Source: Marinomonas phaeophyticola (GTDB lineage Bacteria > Pseudomonadota > Gammaproteobacteria > Pseudomonadales > Marinomonadaceae). From it: a DNA stretch of 64,000 bases. Position numbers and translations under genes: made by a program. Within the stretch, counting starts at the first letter, position 1. Each line of letters opens with the position of its first letter. The notes beneath the pieces were generated by a model, which made no database searches, was not told the DNA's origin, and was given only the letters and a program-made list of their open reading frames with translations. Positions 50,645 to 59,887 of this stretch are shown here, in pieces. The stretch covers positions 1 to 64,000 of the forward strand of contig NZ_JAPUBN010000001.1 of the NCBI RefSeq assembly GCF_026966905.1, in the 5' to 3' direction.

Positions 50645-51330
50645 TGATGATGTCTAAGCAAACAATTCTCATCGTTGAAGATGAAGAAAATATCGCCGAA
50701 GTACTGATTGCTTATAGTCATCAGCAAGGCTATAGCACGGAATATTTTAAGAGTGGTCAAGGAGTAGTAGATTTTGTGAAACACAATACTGTGGATTTAG
50801 TGCTTTTGGATATCATGCTTCCTGTGGTCAATGGTATCGACATTTGCAAGCAGATTCGGGCTTTTTCAAATGTTGCTATTATTATGGTCACGGCAAAGCG
50901 GCAGGAGATCGATAAATTAATAGGGCTTGAATTGGGTGCAGATGATTATGTCTGTAAACCATTTAGTCCAAAAGAAGTCATGGCGAGAATCAAAACCGTC
51001 TTAAGAAGAGCGCCCCAATCTGGCAATAATGTGCTGAAACATTCGGCTTTTGAACTGCATAAAGACAGTTATCTTGCTCTGTTGCACGGTCAGCAAATGA
51101 GTCTGACCGCGGTAGAATTTAAGATCTTAGCGTTGTTGCTAGGGAAGGTCGGCCGTGTATTTAGCCGAGAAGACATCATTCAACACGCTTACCGAGAAAC
51201 GACAGATATTTCGGACCGTAATATCGATAATCACATCAAAAATATACGTAAAAAAATTCAAGAAATTGAAGCGGGCTTTAACCCTATTTCTACTGTCTAC
51301 GGCGTAGGGTATAAGTTTCTAAAAGAATAA
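50644..51330 (+). CDS. BaeR-like OmpR-family response regulator
   Basis: A 228-aa regulator. The receiver domain covers residues 6-120, with phosphorylation site Asp56 in LVLLDIMLPVVNGID, acidic pocket VEDEEN and switch lysine in DDYVCKPFSP. The C-terminal winged-helix OmpR-type domain is at 130-226 (LTAVEFKILALLLGKVGRVF, YGVGYKF). Three successive ATGs at 50644, 50647 and 50650 are possible starts; the first overlaps the kinase stop. It forms a pair with the kinase upstream. Confidence 0.9.
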   Translation: MMMSKQTILIVEDEENIAEVLIAYSHQQGYSTEYFKSGQGVVDFVKHNTVDLVLLDIMLPVVNGIDICKQIRAFSNVAIIMVTAKRQEIDKLIGLELGADDYVCKPFSPKEVMARIKTVLRRAPQSGNNVLKHSAFELHKDSYLALLHGQQMSLTAVEFKILALLLGKVGRVFSREDIIQHAYRETTDISDRNIDNHIKNIRKKIQEIEAGFNPISTVYGVGYKFLKE

Positions 51331-51430
51331 AAACGGCCATTAACTCAGAGGGGGACTGGATAACCGTAAGAGGCCATAAGTGCTTAGTTATGCTACTTAA
51401 AGCTGTTCTAAATCAATCGATTAAAGATTA

Positions 51431-51452
51431 GGGGGTAATTCCCCCTTTTTTT
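51431..51452 (+). terminator. Terminator after the response regulator
   Basis: ggggg-taatt-ccccc is followed by seven T residues about 100 bp past the regulator stop. It closes the 46.4-51.3 kb operon before the convergent IclR gene. Confidence 0.88.
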
Positions 51453-51487
51453 GGGTTCTGAATTTAGCTTTTTAAGTGTCTTGGTGT

Positions 51488-52243
51488 TTAAGGGGCGACT
51501 TGTGAAATGGCTTTTGCGACGTCTAAAAGCTTTTCTTTTGCGGATTCAAATTCATTGTGATTATGCATGATTTGGTCTGCTCCTGAGATGTTTATTGCAG
51601 CGATGGTTTTGCCTAAATAATTGGTAATCGGGACCGCGATGGCTGTGGCATTATCAGAGCGATTACTAGAGAAACCTTGAGCCCATTCTTTGCGTAATAG
51701 CTGTTTTAATTCTGGTAGTGACTGGGGGTGCGGTCCTGGATATAAGTCGAGTTGTAAGGATTGATACATGGCATTTAATTCAATATCACTCAATTGTTGC
51801 AGTAACACTCGCCCCATTGCATTGGTATGGCATGGCAGTCTTGATCCCAATGGAATATTAACGGACAGGCGCTGTGATGCTTGTGAGCGATAAATATAGA
51901 CAGTCTCTAAACCATCACGAATGCCTAAATGACATGAAATCGACGTGTTGTCTCTTAATTCATTTAGATGAGGGGCGGCTATGTCAACTAAATCCCGACC
52001 TGCTAAAAAGGCAAACCCCCGAGAGACCACTTGTGGTCCCAATTCATAGGCATTACGAGTCACTTTTTGTAGGTAACCCATGTCTAATAAAGTTTGCACT
52101 ATTCGATAAGTGGAAGAGGCGCTCACGCCTAAAGAGTCCGCAAAGTCCTGAGTGTTTAGAACACGATTTTCCTTATCAAACATTTCTATAATCTGTAACC
52201 CTCTAGATAATGCAGGAACATGGTAATCGCTATTTTTTGTCAT
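51488..52243 (-). CDS. IclR-family transcriptional regulator
   Basis: A 251-aa IclR protein. The N-terminal winged helix is at residues 8-70 (ALSRGLQIIEMF, DFADSLGVSASSTYRIVQTL) and the ligand-binding domain at 80-248 (HLGIRDGLETVYIYRSQ, LPCHTNAMGRVLL, AIAVPITNYLGKTIAAINIS). It is divergent from purU-folD-soxBDAG across an AT-rich 183-bp gap, so it most likely controls that operon in response to sarcosine, betaine or a breakdown product. The ligand is inferred from context only. Confidence 0.9.
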   Translation of the reverse strand: MTKNSDYHVPALSRGLQIIEMFDKENRVLNTQDFADSLGVSASSTYRIVQTLLDMGYLQKVTRNAYELGPQVVSRGFAFLAGRDLVDIAAPHLNELRDNTSISCHLGIRDGLETVYIYRSQASQRLSVNIPLGSRLPCHTNAMGRVLLQQLSDIELNAMYQSLQLDLYPGPHPQSLPELKQLLRKEWAQGFSSNRSDNATAIAVPITNYLGKTIAAINISGADQIMHNHNEFESAKEKLLDVAKAISQVAP

Positions 52244-52426
52244 TTTAAATCCAAATATGATGTTTTTTTTTGTATATGAATTAATTTTCTGTTTTTTTGC
52301 TTTGTTCTAATTTTTTACTTTCAAAATTGATTTATTTAAATATATTGGAATACAGCTGTGATTAATAGTGTAAATACTATTTTTTATTTATATGTGCTCG
52401 TATTTTTATCTGTGGGGATTGGTGTT

Positions 52427-53281
52427 ATGTCGAAAGAATTTGTTTTAAAAGCGTCCTGTGAAGCGGCAAGTGGGATTGTTGCAGCTGTCTCATCTTATTT
52501 GGCCGAACACAGTTGCTATATATCTGAGATGCATCAATTTGATGATGAAGATAGTAATCGCTTTTTTATGCGTGCTGAATGTCGAATTGAAGGAAATGAG
52601 CAAACAATTGAGTCAATTCGTCATGATTTTGATGAGCAGGTCGCACGTTTCGACATGGAATGGGACATCCTTGATAAAAACAAGCCTGTAAAAGTACTGC
52701 TCATGGTGAGTAAGTTTGATCATTGTCTAGATGATCTCCTTTACCGTCATCGTAAGGGCGAGTTACCAATGCAGATTACTGCCGTTGTTTCAAATCATAG
52801 AGATTTAAGGCCTATGGTTGAACGTGAAGGCATTCGCTTTATTCATTTACCAATAACTAAAGATAATAAGGCGGATCAGGAAGCGGCCTTGTTGGATATT
52901 ATTGACGAAACGAATACAGATTTAGTGGTGTTAGCGCGTTATATGCAAATTTTATCGAATTCCCTTTGTGAAAAATTACATGGTCGTGCGATCAATATTC
53001 ATCACTCGTTCTTACCTGGTTTTAAAGGCGCTAAGCCTTACCATCAAGCCCATGAAAGAGGTGTGAAATTGATTGGCGCAACGGCTCACTATGTGACATC
53101 AGATCTTGATGAAGGCCCTATCATTGAGCAATCTGTTCAGCCAGTTGATCATACTTATTCACCTGATCGTTTAGTGGCGGTAGGACGTGATACGGAAACC
53201 GTAGCGTTAGCGAAAGCCGTAAGAATGCACCTTGAGCATCGGGTGTTTATGTATGGCAATAAATCGATTGTTTTTAAGTAG
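52427..53281 (+). CDS. purU: PurU, formyltetrahydrofolate deformylase
   Basis: A 284-aa enzyme that splits 10-formyl-THF to formate and THF. An N-terminal ACT-type domain (residues 1-80) is followed by the formyltransferase fold with AINIHHSFLPGFKGAKPY (about 205-222, catalytic His) and ATAHYVTSDLDEGPIIEQ. An upstream in-frame ATG at 52358 exists, but ATG 52427 after gggga gives the family N terminus. It is the first gene of the folD-soxBDAG run: it regenerates free THF from the one-carbon units released by sarcosine oxidase. Confidence 0.93.
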   Translation: MSKEFVLKASCEAASGIVAAVSSYLAEHSCYISEMHQFDDEDSNRFFMRAECRIEGNEQTIESIRHDFDEQVARFDMEWDILDKNKPVKVLLMVSKFDHCLDDLLYRHRKGELPMQITAVVSNHRDLRPMVEREGIRFIHLPITKDNKADQEAALLDIIDETNTDLVVLARYMQILSNSLCEKLHGRAINIHHSFLPGFKGAKPYHQAHERGVKLIGATAHYVTSDLDEGPIIEQSVQPVDHTYSPDRLVAVGRDTETVALAKAVRMHLEHRVFMYGNKSIVFK

Positions 53282-53299
53282 CGAATTGAGGAGAGCGTC

Positions 53300-54172
53300 A
53301 TGACAATTAAGATTGATGGCAAAGCGCTGGCGGATGAGATCGTTCAAAGAGTGGCTAACGATGTATCGATTTTTAAGCAAGAGCACAGTATTGCGCCCGG
53401 ATTGGCTGTTGTGCTGATTGGGGAAGACTCAGCGAGTGCCGTCTATGTACGTAATAAAGTAAGACGTGCAGAACAAGCCGGTTTGCGATCCATTGAGCAT
53501 TACTTATCGGCGGACGCAACGCAACAAGAATTAGAAGACCTCATTGATGATTTAAATAAAGATCATTTAGTTCACGGTATTTTAGTGCAGCTACCGCTTC
53601 CAGCCCATCTTTCTGAAAATCGAGTAATAGAAGCCATTTCCCCTGTAAAAGATGTGGATGGTTTCCACCCTGAAAATGTGGGTAGGTTGGTGGCGGGGCA
53701 AGCGGCTTTGACTCCCTGTACGCCACTTGGTTGCATGATCATGCTTAAACGTCTACTGCCGGATTTATCCGGTAAGCATGCAGTCGTTCTTGGACGATCC
53801 AATATTGTTGGTAAACCAATGGCGAATTTACTTTTGCAAGCTAATTGCACTGTAACCGTGGTTCATTCTAGAACTCAGAACATTGAATCTCTCTGTCGAA
53901 CGGCGGATATTTTAGTGGCCGCTGTTGGGCAACCCTTATTGGTTAAAGAAAGTTGGGTTAAGCCGCAGGCGGTAGTAATTGATGTGGGAATTAATTCGGT
54001 TCTAGTAGAGGGTAAGAGAAAGTTAGTCGGAGATGTGGATTACAACACAGTATTTTCTAAAGTCTCAGCCATCACGCCTGTACCGGGCGGGGTAGGCCCA
54101 ATGACGATTGCTTGTCTTATGCAGAATACTCTTAAAGCCGCCCAGTTCCAATTAGGTATGTCTTTGGCTTAA
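53300..54172 (+). CDS. folD: FolD, methylene-THF dehydrogenase / methenyl-THF cyclohydrolase
   Basis: A 290-aa bifunctional enzyme converting 5,10-methylene-THF to 10-formyl-THF. Visible are [18 protein letters not shown] with the catalytic lysine (about residues 45-62), [25 protein letters not shown], and the NADP site [17 protein letters not shown], ending [17 protein letters not shown]. In this operon it connects sarcosine oxidase (methylene-THF producer) with PurU (formyl-THF consumer). A second, housekeeping copy elsewhere in the genome is likely but not visible here. Confidence 0.95.
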   Translation: MTIKIDGKALADEIVQRVANDVSIFKQEHSIAPGLAVVLIGEDSASAVYVRNKVRRAEQAGLRSIEHYLSADATQQELEDLIDDLNKDHLVHGILVQLPLPAHLSENRVIEAISPVKDVDGFHPENVGRLVAGQAALTPCTPLGCMIMLKRLLPDLSGKHAVVLGRSNIVGKPMANLLLQANCTVTVVHSRTQNIESLCRTADILVAAVGQPLLVKESWVKPQAVVIDVGINSVLVEGKRKLVGDVDYNTVFSKVSAITPVPGGVGPMTIACLMQNTLKAAQFQLGMSLA

Positions 54173-54209
54173 TGGCGCTACAAAATTAGATTTATTTAGG
54201 AAGTATATT

Positions 54210-55457
54210 ATGCCTTTTTCGTTATTGAAATACGGATTAAAAAACGACTACCCATTTGAAAATGACATCGATCTACCATTACCTACAGAGTTAAAGAAGC
54301 ACTATGATGTTGTGATTATCGGTGGTGGGGGTCATGGTGTGGCCACGGCTTTTTATCTTGCAAAATACCATGGCATTACTAATGTGGCTATTTTGGAGAA
54401 AGGTTATCTTGGTGGTGGCAATACGGCGCGAAATACGGCGGTTATTCGTTCAAATTACTTAACCTCGGAAGGTGTGCGGTTCTATAAAGAATCCGTGGAT
54501 ATGTTCAAAGGGCTGTCTAACGAGTTTGATTTTAACATCATGTACTCTTCACGTGGTCAGCTAACCCTAGCCCATACGGATGCTACAATTCGCTCATTCC
54601 GTCAACGAGCAGAAGTAAATACGCACTTTGGTGGAAAAACAGAATTAATTGACCCTCAGCAAATTAAAGAACTGGTTCCTACGCTTAATATGAACCCCGC
54701 CGACATGCCTGTTTTAGCTGGTTTATGGCATATGGATGGGGCAACGGCTCGCCATGATGCTGTGGCTTGGGGTTATGCTAAAGGGGCCACACAACGAGGC
54801 GTTGAGCTTCACCAATTGACGGAAGTGACGGATGTCATCATTGAAAATGGTAAAGCTAAAGGGGTAAAAACCAATCGCGGAACCGTTAGTTGTGGTTGCA
54901 TTATTCAAGCTGTAGCAGGGCATAGTTCCATTGTTGCGGCCATGGCAGGTATTAAAATGCCGATTACAACCTATCCTCTGCAAGCCATGGTGACGCAGCC
55001 TGTGAAGCCTTTCTTAGATCCTTTGGTTAGTTCATCCGCTCTGCATTGTTACGTGCAACAAACTGGACGAGGAGAAATTGTTTTTGGTGGAGGCTCTGAC
55101 CCCTATCCGCTTTATAACACCCGTTCCACTCTGGACTTAAAAGAAAGTTTATTAGCCAGTGCAGTTGAAATGTTCCCATTTATGGCGAATTTAAAGCTGA
55201 TGCGTCAATGGTCAGGCATCACCGACATGACGTCAGATTACAGTCCTATTATGGGGTTAAGTCCAGTAGAAAACTATTATCTTGATGCAGGTTGGGGAAC
55301 ATGGGGGTTTAAATCTACCCCTATCTGCGGCAAATCCATGGCTGAGTTGGTTGCTAGTGGAGGCAAGGTTCCTGAGATTATAGCGCCATTTGCAATGGAT
55401 CGATTTGATGTCTTTCGTCAGGTTAACGAAATGGGTGCCACGGCAGCAAGCCACTAA
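54210..55457 (+). CDS. soxB: SoxB, sarcosine oxidase beta subunit
   Basis: A 415-aa flavoprotein of heterotetrameric sarcosine oxidase. The dinucleotide motif is YDVVIIGGGGHGVATAFYLA (residues 32-51) and the covalent-flavin region is GGGNTARNTAVIRSNYLT (about 69-86). The C-terminal MTSDYSPIMGLSPVENYYLD and GWGTWGFKSTPICG blocks are typical of SoxB. It holds the sarcosine-oxidising site; electrons go to O2 and the methyl group to THF. It opens the conserved BDAG order. Confidence 0.95.
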   Translation: MPFSLLKYGLKNDYPFENDIDLPLPTELKKHYDVVIIGGGGHGVATAFYLAKYHGITNVAILEKGYLGGGNTARNTAVIRSNYLTSEGVRFYKESVDMFKGLSNEFDFNIMYSSRGQLTLAHTDATIRSFRQRAEVNTHFGGKTELIDPQQIKELVPTLNMNPADMPVLAGLWHMDGATARHDAVAWGYAKGATQRGVELHQLTEVTDVIIENGKAKGVKTNRGTVSCGCIIQAVAGHSSIVAAMAGIKMPITTYPLQAMVTQPVKPFLDPLVSSSALHCYVQQTGRGEIVFGGGSDPYPLYNTRSTLDLKESLLASAVEMFPFMANLKLMRQWSGITDMTSDYSPIMGLSPVENYYLDAGWGTWGFKSTPICGKSMAELVASGGKVPEIIAPFAMDRFDVFRQVNEMGATAASH

Positions 55458-55466
55458 GGGGTTATT

Positions 55467-55778
55467 ATGAAAATTATGAATTGCCCATTAAATGGGCCAA
55501 GAAATATCAGTGAATTTGTGTATGGCGGTGAAGTTAAAGCTATGCCTAACATTCTAACTTGTACGGATAGAGAGTGGGCTGATTATGTATTTTATTCTGA
55601 AAATACGATACGCGTCATTACTGAATGGTGGTTTCACTCTCCATCCGGTTACTGGTTTATCGCGGAAAGGCATACAGCGACGGATGAGATTTTTAAAACC
55701 TATGATCCTTCTGAATTATTTAATCAGCGCATTGATTTTGAGGCGACGTCTGCGCTTGAAGCGGAGAAGCCAGTATGA
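55467..55778 (+). CDS. soxD: SoxD, sarcosine oxidase delta subunit
   Basis: A 103-aa protein recognised by NCPLNGPRNISEFVYGGEVK (residues 5-24) and EWADYVF. In structurally known SoxD a zinc is held by a CxxC pair and a later His/Cys pair. Here only Cys6 of the first pair remains (Asn9 in the second place), and the later part reads H57-SPSG-Y62 without cysteine. This is either a zinc-free variant class or altered metal binding. Stop overlaps the soxA start by 4 nt (ATGA). Confidence 0.9.
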   Translation: MKIMNCPLNGPRNISEFVYGGEVKAMPNILTCTDREWADYVFYSENTIRVITEWWFHSPSGYWFIAERHTATDEIFKTYDPSELFNQRIDFEATSALEAEKPV

Positions 55779-58695
55779 CCAGTCATAATAGATTACCTAT
55801 GCCGTCAGGCTTATATATTAATCGGGATAAGCCCTTGTCTTTCACTTTTGAAGGTCAAATTTATCAAGGTGTAGAGGGAGATACGATAGCTAGCGCATTG
55901 ATTGCTAATGATCAATGGTTAATGTCTCGTTCTTTTAAATACCATCGTCCACGAGGACCGCTGACCATGGCTGGTCAAGATGCGAATACCTTAGTGCAAT
56001 TAAAAAATGAGCCCAATGTATTAGCTGATAAGCAGGTTATTTCCAACCGTTTAGAGGTCTTGGGTCAAAATTATAATGGCTCACTGGAAAAAGACAAAGA
56101 TGCAAAATTAGGGTATGCAGGACGGTTTATGCCTGTAGGCTTTTATTATCGCGCCTTTTATAAGCCGCTGGGAGTGTGGGATAAATGGGAACCTCTTATT
56201 CGAAAAAAGCCGGCTTAGGTTTTGCTGATCTGACTTTTACGCCTATTTATCATGATAAATCTTATCTTTTTCATGATGTTGCTGTCATTGGAGCAGGACC
56301 TGCTGGGCTTGCGGCCTCTCTCAAAGCGGCCGATGCCGGAGCAAATGTTTTACTTGTCGATGAAAACCCCATGTTAGGTGGCGCTTTGACCTATCATAGG
56401 TTTGATGTGGCAGGGGTACGTGCGGCTGAATTAAGAGAGCAGCTAACGGCCAAGGTTCGCCATCATAAGAATATTACTGTGTTAAACAGTGCGACTTGTA
56501 ATGGTTGGTTTACGGATAACTATCTGCCCGTTATTCAAGGCAATCGTATGTATAAAGTGCGTGCGAAGCAATGTATTGTGGCTTCGGGAGCATTTGAGCA
56601 GCACGTGGTGTTTCGTAATAATGATATTCCAGGTGTCGTTATGTCCAGTGCTGCGATGAGATTAATGACTCAGTACGCAATTAAACCAGCGAACAAAGCC
56701 GTTGTTCTTGCGGGTAATGATGATGGATATCTATGTGCACTCGAGTTACTTAAAAATGGAGTCGAAGTGGCTGTCATTGTGGACATGCGTTCACAAAGTT
56801 CGGATCCTTTACTACACTCAGCTGTGATCGAAAAAGGCATTAATGTGCTTTTCAATTCGACGGTATATGAGGCGTTACCTAGTACTGATAAAAAGCGTCT
56901 TGCCGCGGTGCAAGTACATGCGATTACTGGAAGAGGGAAGGTCGCCGCTACTGGTGTCACTATTCCTTGTGATTTGCTGTGTATGTCAGCGGGATATATG
57001 CCAGTGTATCAGCTTCTTTGTCAGGCTGGAGCTAAGTTAAGTTATGACGATGACAGTGCTCGTTTTGCATTAACGAATCTTCCGAAGAACCTGCATGTGG
57101 CAGGCTCTGCAAACGGTGTGCATGAATTAGATGCGGTAATCAATGACGGTGAATTAGCGGCCTATACAAGCTTAACTTTATTGGGTCTAGCCAGTGATGA
57201 GCCGCAACCTGTGACTTGTAATAAGCAGACTAACTTTCCTTGGCCGATCTTCTCTCATCCAAAAGGTAAAGATTTTGTTGATTTTGATGAAGATCTTCAA
57301 TCTAAAGATATTGTGAATGCAACCCGTTTGGGTTATCGGGATGTCCAGCTGGTTAAACGATTTTCAACTGTGGGAATGGGGCCGTCTCAAGGGCGTCATT
57401 CGGCGTTACCTACCGCACGTTTGGTTGCTGATGCCACGAACCGCACAGTAACGGAAACAGGTGTTACGACGGCAAGGCCCCCTTTCGTTCCTGAAAAACT
57501 GTCTCATATTGCTGGTCGTATATTTAATCCATATAAATTGACACCGATGCATCAAAAGCATCTAGAGTTGGGTGCTCATATGATTCCTGCTGGGATTTGG
57601 CAGCGTCCAGCCTACTATGGGAATCCTATCGATCGGGATAAGGTGGTCCAACAAGAAGTAGAGATGGTCCGTAATGCCGTGGGTATTATTGATGTGAGTA
57701 CGTTAGGAGGTCTGGAAGTTAGGGGACCGGATGCGGCCGAGTTTGTGAATCGTATTTATACCTTTGGTTTTTTAAAGCAACCAGTGGGTAAAACCCGTTA
57801 TGCGATACTTACGAATGAACAGGGCGTTGTGGTTGATGATGGTGTTTCTTGTCGAATAGGGGAAGATCATTTCTATATTACAGCGACGACTGGTGGCGTT
57901 GATGCGGTTTATCGTGAGATGACGAAATGGAATGCACAATGGCGCTTGAGTGTGGATATTGCCAATGTGACATCGGCGTTTTCAGCGGTAAATGTAGCAG
58001 GACCATTGGCGAGGAAAGTACTTAGTAAAGTATGTTTTGATGTGGATTTATCGAATGAATCGTTTCCCTACCTAGCGTATCGAGAAGGAACGATTGAAGG
58101 TGTCCCCATTCGATTGCTACGAGTCGGGTTTGTTGGCGAGTTAGGCTATGAAATTCATATGCCTAGCCTTTTTGGTGCTACCATTTGGGATGCGTTAATG
58201 GCCGCAGGATCAGAGTTCAATATGAAACCATTTGGTGTGGAGTCTCAAAGGCTGCTGCGTTTAGAAAAAGGTCATATTATTGTTAGCCAAGACACGGATG
58301 GTATGTCTCACCCAGGGGAGCTATCACTAAACTGGGCAATTAATCGTAAGAAGCCCTTTTTCATCGGTAGACGCTCTGTCGATATCGTGATGGAACGTCA
58401 ACAAACGAGAAAGCTGGTTGGCTTTAAGCTGAGTTCCGAAAGCTGTCGTCCAAAAGAAGGGCATATAGTATTAGCGTCTTCTGATCAGAAGGATTGTGCC
58501 ATTACTGGTAATGTCACTTCGTCTGAATATTCAACCACCATAGGTGCAAATATCGGGTTGGCTTATGTTGGCATTGAGCAAAAAGAAGTCGGCTGCAAAT
58601 TCCCCATTCGAGTCGATAACGGTGAAATCGTTATGGCCGAAGTGGTTCAGTTACCATTTTATGACGCTAATAACTCTCGTCAGGAGGTGATCTAA
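55775..58695 (+). pseudogene. soxA: SoxA, sarcosine oxidase alpha subunit, broken by one frameshift in an A6 run
   Basis: The first frame (to 56218) holds the N-terminal ferredoxin-like part (FEGQIYQGVEGDTIASALIA, SRSFKYHRPRGPLTMAGQDA). The second (to 58695) holds the NAD(P)/FAD region (VAVIGAGPAGLAASLKAADA) and the C-terminal aminomethyltransferase-like domain (from about 57500) that binds THF. The break is at the A6 run 56203-56208; one extra A gives WEPLIRKKAGLGFADL, matching the usual SoxA transition, and a continuous 973-aa protein. All other sox subunits are intact, so sequencing error is favoured. It overlaps soxD by 4 nt and soxG by 1 nt. Confidence 0.92.
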
Positions 58696-59291
58696 TGGAT
58701 TTCTATAATCTAAGTTCAGCCAAGTCTTCTCGAAGCAGTCTACTCAGTTTAAATAAAGTAGATCGCTCTCACTCAAAATTAGAGGTGCAAGATTGTACTG
58801 TGTATTCCCGGGTGGGGTTTAGAGGGGTAGGTGCGGAGGCTTTCTTAGAGTCAAATGGCTTGCCAATACCCAAATTGCCCAATCAATCTCTCTCCTACAA
58901 GAATGGCTTGATCATATTGCGCTTGAGTAAATCTGAGTTTTGGGTGGTCGATACAGCTAACAAACATCACGCATTGATTGAGGCCTTGGAGTTGAGCTCA
59001 AAAGAGGCAATTAATGTGTATCGGTTGTATTGTCAGCATAGTCATGGATGCTTTTTGATTACAGGGGATGCTGATTTAACTGTGAAGATGTTTTCTAAAG
59101 TATGCAGTGTTGATTTGAGTCAGGGTGTGTTTGCACTAGGTAGTATCGCTCAGACTTCTGTTGCTCGAACGAATGCTATTGTAACTAAGCAGAGCATGGA
59201 TGGGGTTGTATTTACTTTATTATTGGCCGATGTGGCCAGTACTCAATACTTATGGGAAGCGATAGAGGATGCGGCATCTGAGTTTGTCTAG
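58695..59291 (+). CDS. soxG: SoxG, sarcosine oxidase gamma subunit
   Basis: A 198-aa protein related to the aminomethyltransferase fold, by context and length the gamma subunit. It ends the BDAG order, starting on the last base of soxA. Blocks such as GLIILRLSKSEFWVVD (about residues 71-86), FLITGDADLTVKMFSKVCSV and GSIAQTSVARTNAIV match the general pattern of SoxG. It packs against SoxA in the complex and has no known catalytic residues. Confidence 0.88.
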   Translation: MDFYNLSSAKSSRSSLLSLNKVDRSHSKLEVQDCTVYSRVGFRGVGAEAFLESNGLPIPKLPNQSLSYKNGLIILRLSKSEFWVVDTANKHHALIEALELSSKEAINVYRLYCQHSHGCFLITGDADLTVKMFSKVCSVDLSQGVFALGSIAQTSVARTNAIVTKQSMDGVVFTLLLADVASTQYLWEAIEDAASEFV

Positions 59292-59324
59292 ACAGTGTTG
59301 ATCTTGCAATAAAAGCCACTAGAT

Positions 59325-59352
59325 ATAGGGTCAGGTGATTATGTGACCCTAT
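59325..59352. repeat. 9-bp hairpin after soxG
   Basis: atagggtca pairs perfectly with tgaccctat over a 10-nt loop, 33 bp past the soxG stop. There is no T run, so it is either a weak or factor-dependent terminator or a 3' stabiliser. Confidence 0.55.
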
Positions 59353-59413
59353 TATCTTGGTTTACTGTCCTCTTCTATGGTTCTTAGTTGCGTATTGGCT
59401 AAAAGGAGATCGA

Positions 59414-59473
59414 ATGGTTGCCAAAATATTTAGTACCATGCTCTATCTTTTTGAGCTACTCATTGAAACTTAA
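59414..59473 (+). CDS. Possible 19-residue hydrophobic microprotein
   Basis: A short open frame, MVAKIFSTMLYLFELLIET, is preceded by a near-perfect ribosome site (aaaaggagat) four bases before the ATG. It would be a tiny membrane peptide. No homologue is known to me and chance is quite possible in this AT-rich gap. Confidence 0.22.
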   Translation: MVAKIFSTMLYLFELLIET

Positions 59474-59887
59474 GTCCGTGTTTGGCGTTTGTATAGGTAG
59501 CGGTGATTAATAGCTATTAGGCTTGTTATGACCTAGTTATATTTAAAATTATTGCGTGTTTTTTTGTAGGATAATTGTTTGTTCTTTAGTTACTGAGCGC
59601 ATTTTTAACTAATTAATGTATAACTTATTCCTTCGTATAGGTAGTTTTTTTTCATATTTGTATTATGTTGAATGTATTCTGTTGTTTTTGAGTTTTATTA
59701 TGTTTTTTATAAAAAAAATCTAATAGATTAAAGTGCGTTTATATCGAATTATCAGTCGATATTTTCTTAAGCTCATATTTTTTCTTACATTAAAGTGAGA
59801 ATTTAGAAACGAGTTTTACCTTTGTTAGTTATTGAGAGTATTGTTTTATGCTTTCTCCTTAATCTTAAACAAAAAAAGGAATGTTAG
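59474..59887. other. AT-rich gap before the TRAP transporter genes
   Basis: About 410 bp with no convincing gene and many T and A tracts. It should contain the promoter of the TRAP operon. Nothing else is seen. Confidence 0.5.
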
